Under the pieces are notes generated by a model. That model saw only the letters and a program-made list of their open reading frames with translations. It had not been told where the DNA came from and ran no database searches. Shown here one piece after another: positions 1-7,787 of a DNA stretch of 64,000 bases (position 1 is the first letter of the stretch; every line of letters begins with the position of its first letter). This stretch comes from Candidatus Kosakonia sp. 282A-S69 (GTDB taxonomy: Bacteria > Pseudomonadota > Gammaproteobacteria > Enterobacterales > Enterobacteriaceae): contig NZ_JAROAU010000003.1 of assembly GCF_029433855.1 (NCBI RefSeq), positions 306,034 to 370,033 of the forward strand. Reading direction: 5' to 3'. The position numbers and the translations under genes are program-made.

Positions 1-100
1 ACAGCGCGCCTGTCGCGCTGGCCCCGAAGGGGTGAGCCGCCTGCGGCGAATAATCGAACGCAGTTCGATGGAGAGTCGGGCCGCAGAAAAGCAAAAACCC
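1..100. repeat. Copy 1 of the ~163 bp tRNA-Phe downstream repeat
   Basis: Bases 1-77 are identical to 164-240, and similarity continues through the next ~23 bases with two differences. The left edge is cut by the window start. The block consists of consecutive short inverted repeats: hairpins at 2-20, 22-32, 36-47 and 53-69. Confidence 0.9.
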
Positions 101-116
101 AGCCATAGGCTGGGTT
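93..116 (-). terminator. Second terminator in the duplicated tRNA-Phe tail
   Basis: On the minus strand the stem AACCCAGCC/GGCTGGGTT with a three-base loop is followed by TTTTT. It has the same position relative to the tRNA 3' remnant (128-144) as the first terminator has to the real tRNA, but a different stem sequence. Confidence 0.75.
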
Positions 117-127
117 CTCTGAATAAG

Positions 128-144
128 TGGTGCCCGGACCCGGA
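128..144 (-). repeat. Remnant of the tRNA-Phe 3' end
   Basis: These 17 bases match the last 17 bases of the tRNA-Phe gene, CCA included, at 16 of 17 positions. They sit 162 bases downstream of the real tRNA end. The rest of the tRNA is missing, so this is a partial duplication and not a second tRNA gene. Confidence 0.8.
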
Positions 145-243
145 CTAACGCCGCAGGCGTTGAACAGCGCGCCTGTCGCGCTGGCCCCGAAGGGGTGAGC
201 CGCCTGCGGCGAATAATCGAACGCAGTTCGATGGAGAGTCCGG
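140..243. repeat. Five-hairpin array closed by an outer stem (copy 2 of the repeat)
   Basis: Five short inverted repeats follow one another: AACGCC/GGCGTT (147-161), CAGCGCG/CGCGCTG (165-183), CCCC/GGGG (185-195), GCCGC/GCGGC (199-210) and ATCGAAC/GTTCGAT (216-232). The flanks CCGGACT (140-146) and AGTCCGG (237-243) are also complementary, so the whole could fold as one multi-branched structure in RNA or as cruciforms in DNA. No function is assigned. Confidence 0.8.
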
Positions 244-255
244 TCGCAGAAAAGC

Positions 256-279
256 AAAAACCCGCCTTTTGGGCGGGTT
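256..279 (-). terminator. Intrinsic terminator of tRNA-Phe
   Basis: On the minus strand the stem AACCCGCC/GGCGGGTT with a five-base loop is followed by a T-run. It starts about 10 bases after the tRNA CCA end. Confidence 0.85.
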
Positions 280-289
280 CTTTAAAGAG

Positions 290-365
290 TGGTGCCCGGA
301 CTCGGAATCGAACCAAGGACACGGGGATTTTCAATCCCCTGCTCTACCGACTGAGCTATCCGGGC
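290..365 (-). tRNA. pheV: tRNA-Phe (anticodon GAA)
   Basis: Read on the minus strand, these 76 bases fold as a complete tRNA. The acceptor stem is GCCCGGA pairing with TCCGGGC, the D-arm follows it, the anticodon loop is TTGAAAA with anticodon GAA, and the T-arm contains GGTTCGATTCC. The CCA end is genome-encoded. It delivers phenylalanine to the ribosome. It lies beside yqgA and speC, where E. coli has pheV, which supports the symbol. An intrinsic terminator follows at 256-279. In enterobacteria pheV is a common integration site for genomic islands, but no integrase is visible on the part of the downstream side included here. Confidence 0.97.
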
Positions 366-470
366 AACGGGGCGCATTAAACCTGATTCACTGCGCTCCG
401 TCAACGAAATTTCTTCATTTCGTCACAGAGTGCACAATCTATCACCACTTTCTGCGCATTGCACGCGCAC

Positions 471-1190
471 TCAGGCAAAAAAGGCCGTCCAGAGGGCGGA
501 GAGCGGCATCGCCAGCACCAGCGCCGGCAGCATATTCGCCACGGCAAACATCTTTATGCCGCAGATACGCAGCCCGGTCGCCAGCAGCAGAATTCCGCCG
601 ACGGCGGTGAAATCGCCCATCATCGCCGGCGTGGTCAGCGGCAGAATAAGCGTTGCGCAGGTGGCGAGCGTCAATTGAATAATGAGCATCGGAACCGAGA
701 TGATCGCCACGGCGAAACCGAGCGAGGTGGCAAAGATCAGCGCGGTAAAGAAATCGAGAAACGCTTTGGCAATCAGGATGCTGGGATCGCCGGTCATCCC
801 TTCGCGCATGGCACCGAAAATCCCGGTACCGCTGGCGCAAAAGAGAATAATGATCGCCACCAGGCTTTGAATAAACGACTCATGGGCGCTGGAGGCTGAC
901 TCAACTGCGCTGCGCTTCTGCGCCAGCTTGCGCAGGGCGTTAACACCGCCGCTGATGCCGCGCTCAACATAACAGAGCTCGCCAATGAGTGTGCCGAGCA
1001 GCGTCGCCAGCACCATCACCGGCAGGTTGACGCACTTGACCACCAGTAAAATGCCGATGCCCAGCGAGGCGAGGCCAAAAATGGAGGGCATCGATGAGCG
1101 CACGCGCTCCGGTAAACGGTGGCTCATCAGCGCACCGAGCGTGCCGCCGATCAGCACGGCAGCCGCGTTAATAAAAGGACCTGTCAGCAC
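471..1190 (-). CDS. yqgA: DUF554 inner-membrane protein YqgA
   Basis: This 239-residue hydrophobic protein of the DUF554 family has several predicted membrane segments, including glycine-rich stretches such as AVLIGGTLGAL near the start and GGILLLATGLRICGIKMF near the end. The biochemical function is unknown. It closely resembles E. coli YqgA in length and sequence. I chose the GTG at 1190 because an AGGAG ribosome site lies seven bases upstream and the protein then begins like the E. coli one. The open frame runs further upstream to 1409, but that extension is low-complexity and has no counterpart. It lies between tRNA-Phe and speC, as in E. coli. Confidence 0.9.
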   Translation of the reverse strand: MLTGPFINAAAVLIGGTLGALMSHRLPERVRSSMPSIFGLASLGIGILLVVKCVNLPVMVLATLLGTLIGELCYVERGISGGVNALRKLAQKRSAVESASSAHESFIQSLVAIIILFCASGTGIFGAMREGMTGDPSILIAKAFLDFFTALIFATSLGFAVAIISVPMLIIQLTLATCATLILPLTTPAMMGDFTAVGGILLLATGLRICGIKMFAVANMLPALVLAMPLSALWTAFFA

Positions 1191-1588
1191 GTTCACGCTC
1201 CTGAAGTGCCATAAAAATGAATAAGAGGGCGCATACCATAGCATTTTTATGCGCGGCGAAGTGCCACCCAGGTTGCGCCTGCGGGTTAAAAATGACATGA
1301 TTGCGCGAATTTTCATCCATCTGACGGGGCCGCCTGATGCTGTACATTTCAGCCGCTGACACTGCGTTTCACGCCCGTGCCCAGGCCACTCGCCCCCGCT
1401 TATCGTCACTCTTTCTCACCATGCGGTGAGGGTAGCGCATGCTCACCGCAGGACAACAGTAAGATCAGCGGTTTTCTGCTTTTACTGATGTCTGGCGTCC
1501 GGAGCTGATCCCAGCCAGACATTTTCGTTGGGCGAAGCCACCGCTTCGTCCGGGGCTTTTTACTCCCCTGAAACGGGTATTCGTGCTT

Positions 1589-3724
1589 ATGAACTCACTG
1601 AAAATTGCCGTCAGCCGCGAGCTGCTCTCCACACTCTCTACCCACCGCGAGGTGATCTCCCTTGAGAGTACCGATTTCACGGATGTGGCGGCAGTCGTCA
1701 TGACGGTAGCGGAGAGCCGCAGCGGCATTCTCGCGCTGCTCAAACGCACTGGCTTCAATCTGCCGCTGTTTCTCTTCTCCCGCGAGCCGGTTACCGCGCC
1801 CGAAGGCGTGACTGCGGTGATTAGCGGGCGCGATCAGGAGTGGCTGGAGCTGGAAGCTGCCGCCTGTGATTATGAAGCGACGCTGCTGCCGCCGTTCTTC
1901 GATACGCTGCGTCAATATGTCGAGATGAAGAACAGCACCTTCGCCTGCCCAGGCCACCAGCACGGCGCGTTCTTCAAAAAGCACCCGGCAGGCCGCCAGT
2001 TCTACGACTTTTTCGGTGAGAACGTCTTTCGCGCCGACATGTGCAACGCCGACGTCAAGCTTGGCGATTTGCTGATCCACGAAGGCTCCGCCAAGCACGC
2101 GCAGAAGTTTGCCGCCAAAGTCTTTAACGCCGATAAAACCTACTTTGTGCTTAATGGCACCTCGGCGGCCAACAAAGTGGTGACCAATGCGCTGCTGACG
2201 CGCGGCGATCTGGTGCTCTTCGATCGCAATAACCACAAATCTAACCACCACGGTGCGCTGATCCAGGCCGGGGCGACGCCGGTCTATCTCGAAGCGGCAC
2301 GCAACCCGTTTGGCTTTATCGGCGGCATCGACGATCACTGTTTTGATGAAGCCTATCTGCGCACAGTAATCCGCGATGTCGCGCCACAGAAAGCTGACCA
2401 GCCGCGCCCCTTCCGCCTGGCGGTGATCCAGCTTGGCACCTACGATGGCACCATTTATAACGCCCGCCAGGTGATCGACAAGATCGGCCACCTGTGCGAT
2501 TACATCCTGTTTGATTCGGCGTGGGTCGGTTACGAGCAGTTTATCCCGATGATGGCCGACTGTTCGCCGCTGCTGCTCGATCTGAATGAAAACGATCCGG
2601 GGATCTTCGTCACCCAGTCGGTGCATAAACAGCAGGCGGGCTTCTCGCAAACGTCGCAGATCCACAAAAAAGATAACCACCTGCGCGGCCAGGCGCGTTT
2701 CTGCCCGCACAAGCGTCTGAATAATGCTTTTATGCTGCACGCCTCGACCAGCCCCTTTTACCCGCTGTTCGCCGCGCTCGATATCAATGCCAAGATCCAC
2801 CAGGGGGAGAGCGGGCGCAGGCTGTGGGCAGAGTGCGTCGAGTTGGGCATTGAGGCGCGCAAAGCGATCATCGCCAACTGCAAGATGATCCAGCCCTTTG
2901 TGCCGCCGGTGATCGGCGGCCGCCCGTGGCAGGATCATCCCACCGAGCTTATCGCCCGCAAGCGCCGCTTCTTCAGCTTTGAGCCGGGCGACAAGTGGCA
3001 TGGTTTTGAGGGCTACGCCCACGACCAATACTTTGTTGATCCCTGCAAGCTGCTGCTGACCACGCCGGGCATCGATGCAGAAACGGGGGAATATACCGAT
3101 TTCGGTATTCCGGCCACCATTCTGGCGCACTACCTGCGTGAAAACGGCATTGTGCCGGAGAAGTGCGATCTCAACTCGATCCTCTTCCTGCTGACGCCTG
3201 CCGAAAGCGCGGAGAAGATGGAGCAGCTGGTGGCGATGATCGCCCAGTTTGAGCAGCATATAGAAGATGACACGCCGCTTGCCGACGTGCTGCCGACCAT
3301 CTTTAACAAGTACCCGGTCCGCTACCGCGATTACACCCTGCGCGAGCTGTGCCAGGAGATGCACGATCTTTATGTCAGCTTTGATGTTAAGGATCTGCAA
3401 AAAGCGATGTTCCGCAAAGAGAGTTTTCCGGCAGTGGCGATGAATCCGCAGGATGCTAACAGTGAGTTTATTCGCGGCAACGTCGAGCTGGTGCGCATCA
3501 GCGAGGCGGAAGGGCGCATTGCGGCAGAAGGCGCGCTGCCCTATCCACCGGGCGTGCTCTGCGTGGTGCCGGGTGAAGTGTGGGGCGGGGCGGTGCAGCG
3601 CTACTTCCTCGCGCTGGAGGAGGGGGTTAACCTGCTGCCCGGCTTTTCGCCGGAGCTACAGGGCGTCTATTCGCAGACCGATGCCGATGGCATCAAGCGC
3701 CTCTATGGTTATGTGCTGAAGTAA
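1589..3724 (+). CDS. speC: Ornithine decarboxylase, constitutive
   Basis: This PLP enzyme decarboxylates ornithine to putrescine in the cytoplasm. It has 711 residues, the same as E. coli SpeC. The order is an N-terminal wing domain (about 1-105), the PLP fold with FACPGHQHGAFF near residue 115, the SVHKQQAG motif carrying the PLP lysine (about K347), and a C-terminal domain ending GVYSQTDADGIKRLYGYVLK. An in-frame GTG lies two codons upstream (1583). The ATG at 1589 is preferred because it aligns with E. coli. The gene is monocistronic, and speA, the second route to putrescine, is about 33 kb downstream. Confidence 0.97.
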   Translation: MNSLKIAVSRELLSTLSTHREVISLESTDFTDVAAVVMTVAESRSGILALLKRTGFNLPLFLFSREPVTAPEGVTAVISGRDQEWLELEAAACDYEATLLPPFFDTLRQYVEMKNSTFACPGHQHGAFFKKHPAGRQFYDFFGENVFRADMCNADVKLGDLLIHEGSAKHAQKFAAKVFNADKTYFVLNGTSAANKVVTNALLTRGDLVLFDRNNHKSNHHGALIQAGATPVYLEAARNPFGFIGGIDDHCFDEAYLRTVIRDVAPQKADQPRPFRLAVIQLGTYDGTIYNARQVIDKIGHLCDYILFDSAWVGYEQFIPMMADCSPLLLDLNENDPGIFVTQSVHKQQAGFSQTSQIHKKDNHLRGQARFCPHKRLNNAFMLHASTSPFYPLFAALDINAKIHQGESGRRLWAECVELGIEARKAIIANCKMIQPFVPPVIGGRPWQDHPTELIARKRRFFSFEPGDKWHGFEGYAHDQYFVDPCKLLLTTPGIDAETGEYTDFGIPATILAHYLRENGIVPEKCDLNSILFLLTPAESAEKMEQLVAMIAQFEQHIEDDTPLADVLPTIFNKYPVRYRDYTLRELCQEMHDLYVSFDVKDLQKAMFRKESFPAVAMNPQDANSEFIRGNVELVRISEAEGRIAAEGALPYPPGVLCVVPGEVWGGAVQRYFLALEEGVNLLPGFSPELQGVYSQTDADGIKRLYGYVLK

Positions 3725-3748
3725 TCCACGCGCCGCCTGATAGCTGTT

Positions 3749-4441
3749 TCAGGCGGCCGCGCGGCGGTAAATGCGCCGCGGATGACCAATCTTGCCGTAC
3801 TGCATCTCCACCGCCAGAAAGCCCGCTTCGACACAGTGTTCAAGGTAGCGGCGGGTGGTGGTTTTGCTCAGTCCCGTCTCGCTGACCACCTCATCAACGG
3901 AGAAACAGCGCGCCTCGTCGTCGGCAAACAGTTTCTGCACCAGCGCCAGCGTGCTCTCTTCAATCCCCTTGCTGCCGTTATCCTGGCGATAATTTTTCGA
4001 CTGCAACTGATAGAGAGTGTCGACGTTTTGCTGGTCAACAATTTTCCACACCCGCTGCTGCTCGGTGAACTGCACAAAGCGCTCGAGCGACTGGCTTAAG
4101 CGCTTCCACGACACCGGTTTAAGAATGTAGTCGAAAGCGCCATTACGAATCGCCTGGCTACAGGTATCCATATCGCTGGCGGCGGTAATAAAGATCACCG
4201 AGCAGTTGGCGTTGATAATCTCAGGATCGCTAATCAGCGTGATCCCTTTGCCATCCGGCAGATAGTTATCCAGCAGTACCAGTTGCGGACGCGTGCGGTT
4301 AAAAAGGGTTTTTGCCTCGGCAAGGGAGGAGGCCATGCCGACCAGCCGCAGGCGCGGATGTTTGCTTACCAGCTCAGCGTTGAGCTGCGCCAGCGTCTCT
4401 TCATCTTCAACGATCAGCACGTCTATCGGTTCATGTTGCAT
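3749..4441 (-). CDS. citB: CitB/DpiA-family response regulator
   Basis: This is the cytoplasmic transcription factor of a citrate-sensing two-component system. The receiver domain (1-120) has the acidic pair near residues 12-14, the phosphoacceptor D58 in LLDNYLPDG, and lysine in YILKP. A C-terminal helix-turn-helix follows (SVDEVVSETGLSKTTTRRYLEHC, then a GHPRRIYR end typical of CitB, DpiA and DcuR). It has 230 residues from the ATG at 4441, which overlaps the kinase gene by 11 bases and has GGA eight bases upstream. A second in-frame ATG lies at 4450. Its place next to the citrate lyase operon favours CitB over the fumarate regulator DcuR. The expected targets are in the intergenic region at 6066-6400. 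Confidence 0.88.
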   Translation of the reverse strand: MQHEPIDVLIVEDEETLAQLNAELVSKHPRLRLVGMASSLAEAKTLFNRTRPQLVLLDNYLPDGKGITLISDPEIINANCSVIFITAASDMDTCSQAIRNGAFDYILKPVSWKRLSQSLERFVQFTEQQRVWKIVDQQNVDTLYQLQSKNYRQDNGSKGIEESTLALVQKLFADDEARCFSVDEVVSETGLSKTTTRRYLEHCVEAGFLAVEMQYGKIGHPRRIYRRAAA

Positions 4442-6065
4442 AAATCTCATCCAGGGTGGCGACGGGGCGCTGGGCGCTGCCCGTTTCAGGAATAAACAGA
4501 GAAAAGACCGTTCCGCGCGGGGCGTTGGCCGAAACCTCGATCGAGCCACCCGCCTGGGTAACGTAACTGGCGATCAGATAGAGGCCAATGCCGTGATCGC
4601 CGCGGCGTTTGGTGGTCACCCCGCGCTCAAAGATGCGATCGGCAATCGCCGGATCGATCCCAATGCCGCGATCCGCCACTTCAATGATCAGCTCACGCTC
4701 ATTGAGCAGGATCAGCACGTCAACCGGATCGTGCGGCAGGGTAGCGCGCTGGGTCGCCTCAATCGCGTTATCCAGCAGGTTACCGATGATGGAGATCAGC
4801 TCCGCTTCCGCCAGCCCACGGCACGGGCGATCCATACGGCTCAACGGATCGAAGCTCAGCTCCACACCCTTCTCCCGCGCGCGCGCCGCTTTCCCCAACA
4901 GCAGGCCGCAAATCGTCGGCGAGGTAAAGCGCGAGGAGATAAAGTCCAGCAGCTCCTGGGCGTGCTCCGACTGAGCCTGAATATAGTTCACCGCCTCGTC
5001 GTAACGCTCCATATGCAGCAGGCCGGAAAGCGTGGTCATGCGGTTAAGCTGCTCGTGACGCATAATGCGCAGGTTGTCGGCGTAGCGCTTCACCTGGCTT
5101 AACTGCGCGCTCAGGCTGTCGATCTCATTGCGATCGCGAAAGGTGATCACCCACCCCTGCAGGCGATCTTCGAGCATAATGCGCACCCGGCTGGCGATCA
5201 CCGTCAGGTGGTTGAAGCGGCAAATCTCATCATGGGTGTCGCTCACGAGCATGGTCCCGGCGGCAAAAAAGGGCACTGGCGCAATCACTTCGCTGATCGC
5301 ATGGCCGCGCAGAGCGCGGGTTGGCTGGCTCAGCCCCAGCAGCTTACGCGCCGCCTGATTGATCACTTCAATGCGCGACTCGCTATCAATGGCGATCACC
5401 CCTTCGTAGATGGACTCCATCATCGCCTTCTGCTGGCGCACCAGCAGGCCAATCTCGCGCGGCTCAAGGGAGAAGATCTGCTTTTTGATGCTGCGGGTAA
5501 AAAACCAGGAGAAGACAAACAGCGCGGCGAGCAGCAGCACGGCGGCGATAAAAATATTAATTACTTTACCGAGGGTAATCGCATCCAGATAACTGGTCAG
5601 ATACCCGACGGAGACAATCCCGACCACCCGGCCAGCGTCATCAAATATAGGCGCTTTACTGCGCAGGGAAATACCCAGCCCGCCTTTGCGGATGGTGGTG
5701 GTGCTTTTACCCTGTAACACTTCCGCATTATCGCCGCCGACCAGTGTTTTCCCCACCATGTCTGCATGCACGGAGTGAAACAGGTGCAGGCCTTTATTAT
5801 CACCAATCACAATAAAGCTGGCATCGCTGCGGGAAACCACCTTGTGCATAAAATGGTTAATAGCAGGAATATTTTTATCGGCGACGGAGCGACGTAAATT
5901 CGGAATAATCGCGATCTCCTCCGCCTGTATTTTCGCGCGTGCGCTCATCTCCTGATAGAGCTGGCGGCCGACATCCTTGTAATAATAAACGCCCAGCAGA
6001 GCGAACAGGCCGGAGAAGAAAAGCACCAGCGAGATAAATAGCTTGATTTGAAAGGAGACTTTCAT
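4431..6065 (-). CDS. citA: CitA/DpiB-family citrate sensor histidine kinase
   Basis: This membrane kinase is expected to sense external citrate and phosphorylate the adjacent regulator. It has 544 residues from the ATG at 6065; a GTG four codons upstream is also possible. The layout is a membrane segment (about 7-28), a periplasmic PAS domain (about 35-170), a second membrane segment (about 168-189), a cytoplasmic PAS, then the kinase core. Basic residues at about R135 and K137 (GISLRSKAP) match the ligand-binding site known in Klebsiella CitA. The phosphoacceptor is H337 in IMRHEQLNRM. The N-box is NLLDNAIEA and the G-boxes are DRGIGID and GIGLYL. It is translationally coupled to the downstream regulator. 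Confidence 0.88.
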   Translation of the reverse strand: MKVSFQIKLFISLVLFFSGLFALLGVYYYKDVGRQLYQEMSARAKIQAEEIAIIPNLRRSVADKNIPAINHFMHKVVSRSDASFIVIGDNKGLHLFHSVHADMVGKTLVGGDNAEVLQGKSTTTIRKGGLGISLRSKAPIFDDAGRVVGIVSVGYLTSYLDAITLGKVINIFIAAVLLLAALFVFSWFFTRSIKKQIFSLEPREIGLLVRQQKAMMESIYEGVIAIDSESRIEVINQAARKLLGLSQPTRALRGHAISEVIAPVPFFAAGTMLVSDTHDEICRFNHLTVIASRVRIMLEDRLQGWVITFRDRNEIDSLSAQLSQVKRYADNLRIMRHEQLNRMTTLSGLLHMERYDEAVNYIQAQSEHAQELLDFISSRFTSPTICGLLLGKAARAREKGVELSFDPLSRMDRPCRGLAEAELISIIGNLLDNAIEATQRATLPHDPVDVLILLNERELIIEVADRGIGIDPAIADRIFERGVTTKRRGDHGIGLYLIASYVTQAGGSIEVSANAPRGTVFSLFIPETGSAQRPVATLDEIYAT

Positions 6066-6400
6066 CACGACACGCACAGCAATAAGTAAAGCCTCAATGT
6101 ATCACTTTTCCCGGCGGCCGTGAGCAGTTTGCGGGAAAGTTGTGATCCCTTACACAGCGCAGGTTGCTGTTGAAAAACAAGCTGTTACAACCTTCTGTTC
6201 AGGTTTGTTATGAACGTGTATTTCCTTTTAAAAAAACCATAAAAACCACGGCAATAAATAAGAACCTGCTCACGCAAAATAGAAGAAACCATAAAAACCA
6301 TAGGTGCCTTAAAAACTCTGGTTTTATTATGCCTGCCCTCACATAAAGTGTGTATTTAGCCCACTACGCTGTAAGCACAAAATAACGAAGGGGCTTAATT
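6066..6400. promoter_or_regulatory. Divergent citA/citS control region
   Basis: This 335-base AT-rich spacer separates the two-component system from the citrate operon. It holds a CRP-like site at 6141-6156 (TGTGA-N6-ACACA), an exact 15-base repeat AAACCATAAAAACCA at 6234-6248 and 6286-6300, and a partial CRP-like stretch near 6340-6353. In Klebsiella the equivalent region is bound by CitB and CRP. The repeat is the best candidate here for the CitB target, but that is inference. The ribosome site GAAGGGG precedes the ATG at 6401. Confidence 0.6.
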
Positions 6401-7765
6401 ATGAGCACAACTGACGATTCATTCTCTGTACCCGGAAAGTCGCGAACGCTTGATAAAACATCACTGAAAGATAAGTGGTGGCACATTATGGACAGCTGGA
6501 AGGTCGGGATTATTCCGCTGCCGCTGTTTCTGCTGGCGGGGGCATTAATTGCCATCGACTGTCTTGGCGGCAAACTGCCGAGCGATATCGTGGTGATGGT
6601 CGCCACGCTGGCCTTTTTTGGCTTCGCCTGCGGCGAGTTTGGCAAGCGGCTGCCGATAGTCGGCAAGCTGGGTGCGGCGGCGATTTGCGCCACCTTTATC
6701 CCCTCGGCGATGGTCTATTATGGCCTGCTGCCGGATGTGGTGGTCGAATCCACCACCAAGTTCTACAAATCGACCAACATTCTCTATCTCTACATCTGCT
6801 GCATTATTGTCGGCAGCATTATGAGCATGAATCGCACCACCCTGATTCAGGGCTTTTTGCGTATCTTCTTCCCGATGCTGTGCGGTGAAATTGTCGGCAT
6901 GCTGGTTGGCATGGGCGTTGGCATGGCGCTTGGCATGGAGCCGTTCCAGATCTTCTTCTTTATCATTCTGCCGATTATGGCAGGCGGCGTGGGCGAAGGC
7001 GCCATTCCGCTGTCGATTGGTTACGCCACGTTGCTGCATATGGATCAGGGCGTGGCGCTGGGTCGCGTGCTACCGATGGTGATGCTTGGCGGGCTGACGG
7101 CGATCATTATCTCCGGCTGCCTGAACCAGCTCGGAAAACGCTTCCCGCACCTGACCGGCGAAGGACAGCTGATGCCGAACCGCAGCAACAGTGACGAACC
7201 CGCCTCTGCCACACCCGCGTTCTCCGGTAAAACCGATGTCACCACCATTGCCGCAGGCGCGCTGCTCGCCGTGCTGCTCTATATGATCGGCATGCTCGGT
7301 CATAAACTGATTGGCCTGCCCGCGCCGGTCGGCATGCTGTTTGTCGCGGTGCTGATTAAGCTCGTGCACGGCGTCTCGCCGCGTCTGCTGGAGGGCTCGC
7401 AGGTGGTCTACAAATTCTTCCAGACCTCGGTGACCTACCCCATCCTCTTCGCCGTTGGCGTAGCGATTACGCCGTGGGAAGAGCTGGTTCACGCCTTCAC
7501 CCTCAACAACCTGCTGGTCATTATCAGCACCGTCTCCGCGCTGGTCGCTACCGGCTTCTTTGTCGGTAAAAAAATCGGCATGCACCCGATTGATGTGGCC
7601 ATCGTCTCCTGCTGCCAGAGCGGGCAGGGCGGCACCGGCGACGTCGCCATTCTTACCGCAGGTAACCGTATGAGCCTGATGCCGTTCGCACAGATCGCCA
7701 CCCGTATCGGCGGGGCAATCAATGTCTCGGTCTCGCTGCTGGTGCTCGGCAACTTCCTCGTCTGA
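6401..7765 (+). CDS. citS: CitS-type citrate:Na+ symporter (2-hydroxycarboxylate transporter family)
   Basis: This inner-membrane carrier of the 2HCT family (CitS, MaeN, CimH) has 454 residues. The two family-defining GGxG reentrant-loop motifs are visible: GGVGEG at about 195-200 and SGQGGTGD at about 407-414. A conserved arginine in ATRIGG follows at about 435. A poorly conserved cytoplasmic loop near residues 255-275 separates the two halves. Its position as first gene of the citrate lyase operon and opposite CitAB points to citrate import rather than malate. Substrate and Na+ coupling are inferred from family and context. This differs from E. coli, where CitT, a DASS-family citrate/succinate antiporter, serves the pathway. 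Confidence 0.9.
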   Translation: MSTTDDSFSVPGKSRTLDKTSLKDKWWHIMDSWKVGIIPLPLFLLAGALIAIDCLGGKLPSDIVVMVATLAFFGFACGEFGKRLPIVGKLGAAAICATFIPSAMVYYGLLPDVVVESTTKFYKSTNILYLYICCIIVGSIMSMNRTTLIQGFLRIFFPMLCGEIVGMLVGMGVGMALGMEPFQIFFFIILPIMAGGVGEGAIPLSIGYATLLHMDQGVALGRVLPMVMLGGLTAIIISGCLNQLGKRFPHLTGEGQLMPNRSNSDEPASATPAFSGKTDVTTIAAGALLAVLLYMIGMLGHKLIGLPAPVGMLFVAVLIKLVHGVSPRLLEGSQVVYKFFQTSVTYPILFAVGVAITPWEELVHAFTLNNLLVIISTVSALVATGFFVGKKIGMHPIDVAIVSCCQSGQGGTGDVAILTAGNRMSLMPFAQIATRIGGAINVSVSLLVLGNFLV

Positions 7766-7787
7766 TTCAGGAATAACAGGAACTGAT

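Noticed and set aside
128-144. A possible second tRNA-Phe gene
   Set aside because: Only the last 17 bases match; the acceptor 5' arm, D-arm and anticodon arm are missing.
1-290. A genomic island attachment site at tRNA-Phe
   Set aside because: The repeated 3' end is part of a larger unit that includes the terminator and hairpin array, and no integrase is visible; the sequence to the left is not available.
1595-3400. A 601-codon open frame on the minus strand
   Set aside because: It is antisense to speC, has no recognisable domain, and is explained by the high GC of third codon positions in the real gene.
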